From Anaerolineales bacterium (lineage in GTDB: Bacteria; Chloroflexota; Anaerolineae; Anaerolineales; Villigracilaceae), in assembly GCA_025938055.1 (NCBI GenBank), contig JAICQC010000179.1, forward strand, positions 1 through 9,067: a stretch of DNA of 9,067 bases, given 5' to 3'. A model generated the notes under the pieces. That model was not told the DNA's origin and searched no databases. It saw only the letters and a list, made by a program, of their open reading frames with translations. Shown here piece after piece: positions 5,335 to 9,067 of the stretch. The stretch's first letter is position 1. Every line of letters begins with the position of its first letter. The translations under genes and the position numbers were made by a program.

Positions 5335-6687
5335 CTACATGGCTAATTTCAATACGGTTTGCAATAAAACATTTGCGCCGTTGACGCAATCTTCCCATTC
5401 CGTGTATTCACGCGGAGAGTGACTCGCTCTGCCTACAGAAGGCACGAAGATCATGCCCACCGGGCATACGCCAGCGAAGGATTGCCCATCATGTCCCGCG
5501 CCGGAAGGAAGGGATATATGTGTCAACCCAAGTTCATCACATGCACTGCCGAATGCACTCTGTACCTGGTCATCCATGAGAGAGGGAGAATGTTTGCCAA
5601 GAGACTCAACTTTTAAATCCAAGCCGAAGCGCTCCGCTTCAGATCTGGCGCGTGCCAGCAAAACTGCGTCCAGTCGTTTGAACTGCTCTTCATGCGGAGA
5701 TCGAAATTCCAGTGACAGATCTGCCTGGGCCGGGACAATGTTGAATGCGCCTGGCGAAAAACTCATTGCCCCGACGTTGACAACACAATTCGGAAAATCC
5801 CTCATCACGATCTCACGCGCCGCCAGGGTAAAAGCGCTTGCCCCCATGGAGGCATCACGCCGGTCGTCCATCGTGGTGGTCCCGGCGTGGTCGGCGCGCC
5901 CGATGAAGGACAGTCGATACGACCAGATGCCGACGATCGCGGAAACGATACCAATCTTAACTCGCGCGCGTTCGAGGCGCTTGCCCTGTTCGATATGGAG
6001 TTCGAGATAACCTGCCAGAGACTCCCCTGGGCGGGCCGCGCGCAACAGGCTTTCCTCGGATAAACCGGCTCGCTTCATTCCCTCCACAAGGGACTCTCGT
6101 CCGCCGCGCGGGTTTTGCAAGGTCTCAGGGTGAAGCCGACCCGCCAGCGCCGCGCTGCCAAGCAGACCGACGAGTGTGCCTTCCTCATCGGTGAAATCGA
6201 TCGCCTCCAGGTTGACGCTGAGATTTATCCCCGCATCCTTGATCGTTCTCAGCACCTCGAAGGCAGCCATCACACCCAACGCGCCGTCGAAGCGCCCGCC
6301 CTTCGGGACGGAGTCGAGGTGCGAGCCAAGGAGTAATGTCATTGCGAGCGGTTTCCCTGGCACCGCCCGTGATTTGCTAAGCAAATCAGGCAGGTGTTGC
6401 GAAGCAATCTCCGAATCGTTAGCTGGAGATTGCTTCGTCGCGACGCTCCTCGCAATGACAGGCAGGAATGCAGAATGATTCCCCGCGCCATCCGTACGGA
6501 ATTCCAGTCCCGTGCTCTCGATCTGTTCGTGGAACCACTGGCGCGCGGCGAGGTGCGCATCACTGAACGTGGGGCGATGCACGCCGCCGTCAATGGTTGC
6601 TCCGATTTTTGCCAGGTCATTAAATGCAGTCAGCATTCGCTCTGAATTGATACGCAGGTCGCGTCGCATATCTGTCACGGTGTTCAT
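5335..6687 (-). CDS. M20-family Zn amidohydrolase (N-carbamoyl-L-amino-acid hydrolase / allantoate amidohydrolase type) carrying an in-frame repeat insertion
   Basis: This 450-residue enzyme belongs to the hydantoinase/carbamoylase amidase family, which removes carbamoyl or ureido groups from N-carbamoyl amino acids, allantoate or ureidoglycine. Metal ligands are H123 (GSHLDSV), D134 (GGRFDGALG), E169 (TDEEG), H231 (ELHIEQG) and H423 (ASHSPREYT), all intact. The dimerisation lid domain lies at about 245-360 (FIGRADHAGTTTM...). Residues about 76-117, between GNHSAFLP and LLLGSHLD, are not family sequence: they are the translation of a 124-bp palindromic repeat that keeps the frame open. Relatives have a linker of under ten residues there. 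Apart from the insert the gene looks healthy. Its ATG overlaps the methyltransferase TGA (ATGA), implying translational coupling. With adenosine deaminase downstream, it may serve nitrogen recovery from purine breakdown. The true substrate cannot be set by sequence alone. Confidence 0.88.
   Translation of the reverse strand: MNTVTDMRRDLRINSERMLTAFNDLAKIGATIDGGVHRPTFSDAHLAARQWFHEQIESTGLEFRTDGAGNHSAFLPVIARSVATKQSPANDSEIASQHLPDLLSKSRAVPGKPLAMTLLLGSHLDSVPKGGRFDGALGVMAAFEVLRTIKDAGINLSVNLEAIDFTDEEGTLVGLLGSAALAGRLHPETLQNPRGGRESLVEGMKRAGLSEESLLRAARPGESLAGYLELHIEQGKRLERARVKIGIVSAIVGIWSYRLSFIGRADHAGTTTMDDRRDASMGASAFTLAAREIVMRDFPNCVVNVGAMSFSPGAFNIVPAQADLSLEFRSPHEEQFKRLDAVLLARARSEAERFGLDLKVESLGKHSPSLMDDQVQSAFGSACDELGLTHISLPSGAGHDGQSFAGVCPVGMIFVPSVGRASHSPREYTEWEDCVNGANVLLQTVLKLAM
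6337..6460. repeat. Palindromic dispersed repeat inserted in frame in the amidohydrolase gene
   Basis: The ends are perfect 12-base inverted repeats, TGTCATTGCGAG (6337-6348) and CTCGCAATGACA (6449-6460). Inside are two further hairpins: GATTTGC/GCAAATC around TAA (6371-6387), and CGAAGCAATCTCC (6400-6412) paired with GGAGATTGCTTCG (6425-6437). The GTCATTGCGAG...GAAGCAATCTCC pattern is, from memory, a family of short non-coding palindromic repeats found scattered in several bacterial phyla; no transposase is encoded. On the minus strand the element translates as the stop-free ARSVATKQSP... peptide within the host protein. Confidence 0.85.
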
Positions 6688-7307
6688 TTCTCAAAGAGAA
6701 ATGAAATGACTCGCGGTGGCTTCCCCTCATCTTTTTCATGCCACCATTCATTTAATTTCACCAGTTTGAGGTTATTCTTTGAAGCACTACTCACAAACTC
6801 CGAAGTGTGATGCACAAACGCTGGGATTTCAGTAATTTCCTCCTCGCGCTGAAATCTTGCCTTTTTGCCTTCATATTGCTTGAACGGATGAAGTTCGTTG
6901 ACCAGGAATTTCCCTCCCGGCTCCAAAACTCGAAAGGCTTCCGAGAAAATAAACGAAAGGTCTTCGATATGTTCCAGGACAAGATTGCAAACGATCAGGT
7001 CATACACCCCATCCTCACTGGGCCACCTCTGCGTAAGATCTGCCATCGAAAATCGGACATTGCCTGCCTTCACCTTCTTTCTGGCTTTCTGGATCATTCC
7101 CTCGGAAAAGTCCAGTGCATGGACTCTCGCCCCAATCTCGGCAAGGAATGTAGTGTTCTTCCCGGTCCCACAACCGATCTCCAGAATGGAGCGGAAATGC
7201 TGGCCTGCAAGAGTCGTCCTCATCCCGCTTTGATCGAGGTCGCGCGTAAGGTTTTCATCAGCATCGTACGTCTGTGACCACTCGTTGTACGCATTTTGAA
7301 TGCCCAT
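6684..7307 (-). CDS. Class I SAM-dependent methyltransferase
   Basis: The protein has 207 residues from the ATG at 7307, chosen because GGAGAGG lies just upstream and because the longer open frame crosses the promoter region. The Rossmann methyltransferase motifs are clear: motif I ILEIGCGTGKNT (about 42-53), the acidic residue ending strand 2 in VHALDFSEGM, the motif for strand 4 in YDLIVCNLVLEHI, and the post-strand AFRVLEPGGKFLVNELHP. It transfers a methyl group from S-adenosylmethionine to an unknown, probably small, acceptor; the overall pattern is of the Methyltransf_11/25 type. It is the first gene of a minus-strand operon and overlaps the amidohydrolase start by four bases. Nothing in the sequence fixes the substrate. 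Confidence 0.9.
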   Translation of the reverse strand: MGIQNAYNEWSQTYDADENLTRDLDQSGMRTTLAGQHFRSILEIGCGTGKNTTFLAEIGARVHALDFSEGMIQKARKKVKAGNVRFSMADLTQRWPSEDGVYDLIVCNLVLEHIEDLSFIFSEAFRVLEPGGKFLVNELHPFKQYEGKKARFQREEEITEIPAFVHHTSEFVSSASKNNLKLVKLNEWWHEKDEGKPPRVISFLFEK

Positions 7308-7342
7308 CGTTGCCTCTCCAGTCATCTGTTGGGATTGTGAGC

Positions 7343-7355
7343 GGATATTATATCC
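7343..7355. promoter_or_regulatory. Palindrome overlapping the methyltransferase -10 box
   Basis: GGATATTATATCC is a perfect inverted repeat (6+1+6). It contains the minus-strand TATAAT (7352-7347), which predicts a start near 7340 and a 33-base leader for the methyltransferase gene. The symmetry could be a repressor site or only a side effect of the AT-rich -10 box. No good -35 box is visible. Confidence 0.4.
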
Positions 7356-7375
7356 AAGCAACAAGAAAGAATAAG

Positions 7376-7381
7376 TATAAT
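7376..7381 (+). promoter_or_regulatory. -10 box of the 7397-9067 gene run
   Basis: A consensus TATAAT on the plus strand predicts +1 near 7388, only 9 bases before the ATG at 7397. No Shine-Dalgarno site fits in such a leader, so translation would be nearly leaderless. The -35 region is poor. Confidence 0.45.
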
Positions 7382-7396
7382 CAGGCAATTCCCGCC

Positions 7397-7873
7397 ATGA
7401 GCTACGAACTGGTCAGTCGTTCCACCATCTTGTGCAGAAAGTTCAGCAGACAGTTCTGGGCGAAAGCCCTGGAACTTGCACAATGCTATGGCTGGGAGCC
7501 ACTGGGCACGCACCCGCCATCACAGGTTGATTTTTATCAACTCAACACAGAATGGGATGGCAGGTATCTCACGAACGACGGTCAGACGGTGAAAGCCGAG
7601 GACGCGCGTTCCCTGGCAGCAGCGCTTGAGAAGTCACTGGATGATATTCCTGATGTGAACATTCGGATGGATTGGATCTCAGATGTTTGGATCTATGATG
7701 ATCTACCCGAATGGTTATCGCCCGAAGAAAGAGCAATGATTGAAGAAGAACTGCAAGATGGGCTGCTCGATATTATGGGAGTCAATCCACTGGAATATTT
7801 TGCAGGAGATGAAAAGAAATACTTGAAGGGATTTATCAGGTTTTGCCGGTTGGGCAGTTTTGAGATCTTGTAA
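7397..7873 (+). CDS. Acidic hypothetical protein, 158 residues
   Basis: I do not recognise this protein with confidence. The ATG at 7397 is preferred over the longer open frame from 7274 because the latter runs through the divergent promoter region and into the methyltransferase gene. The N-terminal half is mixed (MSYELVSRSTILCRKF..., a WAKALELAQ helix, then YGWEPLGTHPP). A second helix lies near 68-82 (EDARSLAAALEKSLDDIP), followed by a tryptophan- and acid-rich part (about 92-125). The end is DEKKYLKGFIRFCRLGSFEI, which looks like a conserved closing helix and strand. There is no signal peptide, membrane helix or catalytic motif, so it is probably a soluble cytoplasmic protein. The exporter gene follows 19 bases downstream and is likely co-transcribed. 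Base composition resembles that of its neighbours. Confidence 0.75.
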   Translation: MSYELVSRSTILCRKFSRQFWAKALELAQCYGWEPLGTHPPSQVDFYQLNTEWDGRYLTNDGQTVKAEDARSLAAALEKSLDDIPDVNIRMDWISDVWIYDDLPEWLSPEERAMIEEELQDGLLDIMGVNPLEYFAGDEKKYLKGFIRFCRLGSFEIL

Positions 7874-7892
7874 TCAAATACAGGTGAACACT

Positions 7893-8525
7893 ATGATCGA
7901 ATTCTCGCAGTTGTACTTTTTCATGGGCGCAACGCTCGCATTGCTACTGGTGCCGGGTCCGGCAGTGTTATATATCACTGCCCGAAGTGCTAACCAGGGA
8001 CGGCTGGCTGGGCTGGTCTCTGTGCTGGCGATCGAGACGGCAAACTTCCTGCAGGCAGTCGCCGCGACGCTGGGACTCTCAGCGATTCTTTTATCGTCCG
8101 CGCTGGCGTTCGACGTGGTGAAATATCTCGGCGCCGCCTACCTGATTTATCTCGGTGTACGCAAGCTGCTTGTGTCTGAGGAGGCGGAGGCAAGTGGGGA
8201 GATCAAACCCGAAAGCCTCTCCCGCATTTACTGGCAGGGATTCGCGATCAACCTGCTCAACCCGAAAACCGCGCTTTTCTTCTTCGCCTTTCTGCCTCAG
8301 TTCGTGGATCCCAGCAGGGGCAATGTCACAACGCAGACGTTATTGCTTGGCGCTCTCTTTGTGGGAATGGCGATCATCACTGATAGCCTATATGCCCTGG
8401 CGGCGAGTTCCCTCGCGGATCGATTGCGAGGCAATCGTCACTTCCAGAAGGGTCAGCGCTACTTTGCCGGGTTGGTGTACGTGGGTCTGGGTATCACCAC
8501 CGCACTTACCGGCTCGAGGAAGTGA
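7893..8525 (+). CDS. LysE/RhtB-family amino acid exporter
   Basis: This is a 210-residue inner-membrane protein of the usual family length (about 200-210). The first helix ends in the family signature LLLVPGPAVLYITARSANQGRLAGL (PGP at 21-23), followed by further hydrophobic segments at about 40-70, 73-93, 115-136, 147-173 and 190-206, consistent with six helices. NLLNPKTALFFFAFLPQF (120-137) is the second conserved block of the family. RhtB-type proteins export amino acids such as homoserine, threonine or leucine, driven by the proton gradient; the substrate here is not predictable. The ATG at 7893 is supported by AGGTGA 5-6 bases upstream. The acetyltransferase gene follows almost without a gap, so they are probably co-expressed. 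Confidence 0.92.
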   Translation: MIEFSQLYFFMGATLALLLVPGPAVLYITARSANQGRLAGLVSVLAIETANFLQAVAATLGLSAILLSSALAFDVVKYLGAAYLIYLGVRKLLVSEEAEASGEIKPESLSRIYWQGFAINLLNPKTALFFFAFLPQFVDPSRGNVTTQTLLLGALFVGMAIITDSLYALAASSLADRLRGNRHFQKGQRYFAGLVYVGLGITTALTGSRK

Positions 8526-8533
8526 TTCTCTCC

Positions 8534-9004
8534 ATGCCAGCGATCATCACGCCGGAACGCCCCGACTCCGCTGAGGCGCAAGCCCTGATTGCCGAACTGG
8601 AATCGGAGCTGGCTCCTCTGTATCCATCTGAAAGCCGGCACGGATACAGTGTGGAGCGTTTGCTCGCTGAAGGTGTAGATTTCTTTCTCGCGCGCCAGGA
8701 CGGAATCCCGGTGGGCTGCGGTGGCGTCCAACGTATGGGTGGTGGATACGCGGAGGTCAAGCGCATGTACGTACGTCCGCAATACCGCGGGTCGGGGGTT
8801 GCCGGGCAGATATTGAAGCATTTGATCGACTTTACTCGAAGCCGCGGCATTCAACTGCTGCGCCTGGAAACGGGCATCCACCAGCACGCTGCCATCGGCT
8901 TGTATGAGCGCATGTGCTTCGAACAGATCCCACCTTTTGGCACGTACAAGGAAGACCCTCTCAGCCGGTTTTATGAGCTGCGCATCGAAATGGAGTTGCC
9001 CTGA
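8534..9004 (+). CDS. GNAT-family N-acetyltransferase
   Basis: This is a 156-residue single-domain acetyltransferase. The acetyl-CoA-binding motif A is YVRPQYRGSGVAGQIL (79-94; the Q/RxxGxG/A signature is R85-G-S-G88-V-A). Before it comes the strand EVKRMYV and after it RLETGIHQHAAIGLYERMCF, the typical motif B with a Tyr at 124. It transfers acetyl from acetyl-CoA to an amine of unknown identity. Start choice is uncertain: the ATG at 8534 has AGGA 13 bases upstream, while a GTG at 8522 would overlap the exporter stop as GTGA but has the purine stretch directly against it. The thioesterase gene starts on its stop codon. Co-occurrence with an exporter could mean the two handle one compound, but this is guesswork. 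Confidence 0.9.
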   Translation: MPAIITPERPDSAEAQALIAELESELAPLYPSESRHGYSVERLLAEGVDFFLARQDGIPVGCGGVQRMGGGYAEVKRMYVRPQYRGSGVAGQILKHLIDFTRSRGIQLLRLETGIHQHAAIGLYERMCFEQIPPFGTYKEDPLSRFYELRIEMELP

Positions 9005-9067
9005 TGCAAAGCATCCAGCATTCCTTTAAGGTCATGACGTATGATATCGACTTTGCCGGCATCGTGA
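9004..9067 (+). CDS. N-terminal part of a hotdog-fold acyl-CoA thioesterase (cut by window edge)
   Basis: The ATG at 9004 shares its A with the acetyltransferase stop (TGATG), a coupled start. The 21 residues visible read MQSIQHSFKV followed by MTYDIDFAGIV. The DxDxxG pattern with D16 matches the catalytic start of 4-hydroxybenzoyl-CoA thioesterase/YbgC-like proteins, where the Asp acts on the thioester bond of an acyl-CoA. Too little is present to be certain of the family or to predict the acyl group. Confidence 0.6.
   Translation, partial: MQSIQHSFKVMTYDIDFAGIV

Noticed and set aside
6394..6645. Plus-strand open frame across the palindromic repeat
   Set aside because: Its sequence (RLLRRDAPRNDR type) is the other-strand translation of the repeat and it lies wholly inside the amidohydrolase gene.
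7334..7347. ATTGTGAGCGGATA, identical to 14 bases of the E. coli lac operator
   Set aside because: The symmetrical second half of the operator is missing, no LacI-type gene is present, and the surrounding genes are unrelated; most likely chance.

Overview
The window looks like a chromosomal segment of a mid-GC bacterium. The best guess is Chloroflexota (Anaerolineae-like), but this is an inference from gene flavour: a membrane-anchored copper nitrite reductase, promoters with little or no leader, weak or absent Shine-Dalgarno sites at several genes, and a dispersed palindromic repeat of a type I associate with such genomes. No rRNA, tRNA, CRISPR array or transposase is visible. TGA ends several genes here (adenosine deaminase, methyltransferase, LysE-type exporter, acetyltransferase), so the organism uses TGA as a stop codon.

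Layout. Positions 1-2136 (minus strand) hold a compact four-gene run read right to left: Nudix hydrolase, S51 peptidase, a DnaQ-type exonuclease with a C-terminal WYL-like domain, and the start of a membrane protein cut by the window edge. Its promoter places the predicted transcription start on the A of the Nudix ATG, so the mRNA should be leaderless. A plus-strand gene for a DsbA/FrnE-type thiol oxidoreductase diverges from the same site. This gene is the highlight: the first cysteine of its CPWC active site is encoded by in-frame TGA. A 7-bp hairpin with a GGGUG apical loop lies 20 nt downstream, as expected for a bacterial SECIS element. It is very probably a selenoprotein that ordinary gene calling would truncate.

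Positions 2801-2832 form a bidirectional terminator separating this gene from the convergent nirK (2858-4078, minus), an AniA-like copper nitrite reductase held in the membrane by two N-terminal helices. Upstream of nirK is a perfect CRP/FNR-type palindrome centred exactly at -41.5 from the start predicted by a consensus -10 box, the geometry of an activator-dependent class II promoter.

Positions 4255-7307 (minus) hold methyltransferase, M20-family N-carbamoyl-amino-acid/allantoate amidohydrolase and adenosine deaminase, probably one operon; the last two suggest scavenging of nitrogen from purine-type compounds. The amidohydrolase gene carries a 124-bp palindromic repeat inserted in frame, adding about 40 residues just before the metal-binding core. 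Positions 7397-9067 (plus) hold an unrecognised acidic protein, a LysE/RhtB exporter, a GNAT acetyltransferase and the start of a hotdog thioesterase, closely packed and probably co-transcribed.
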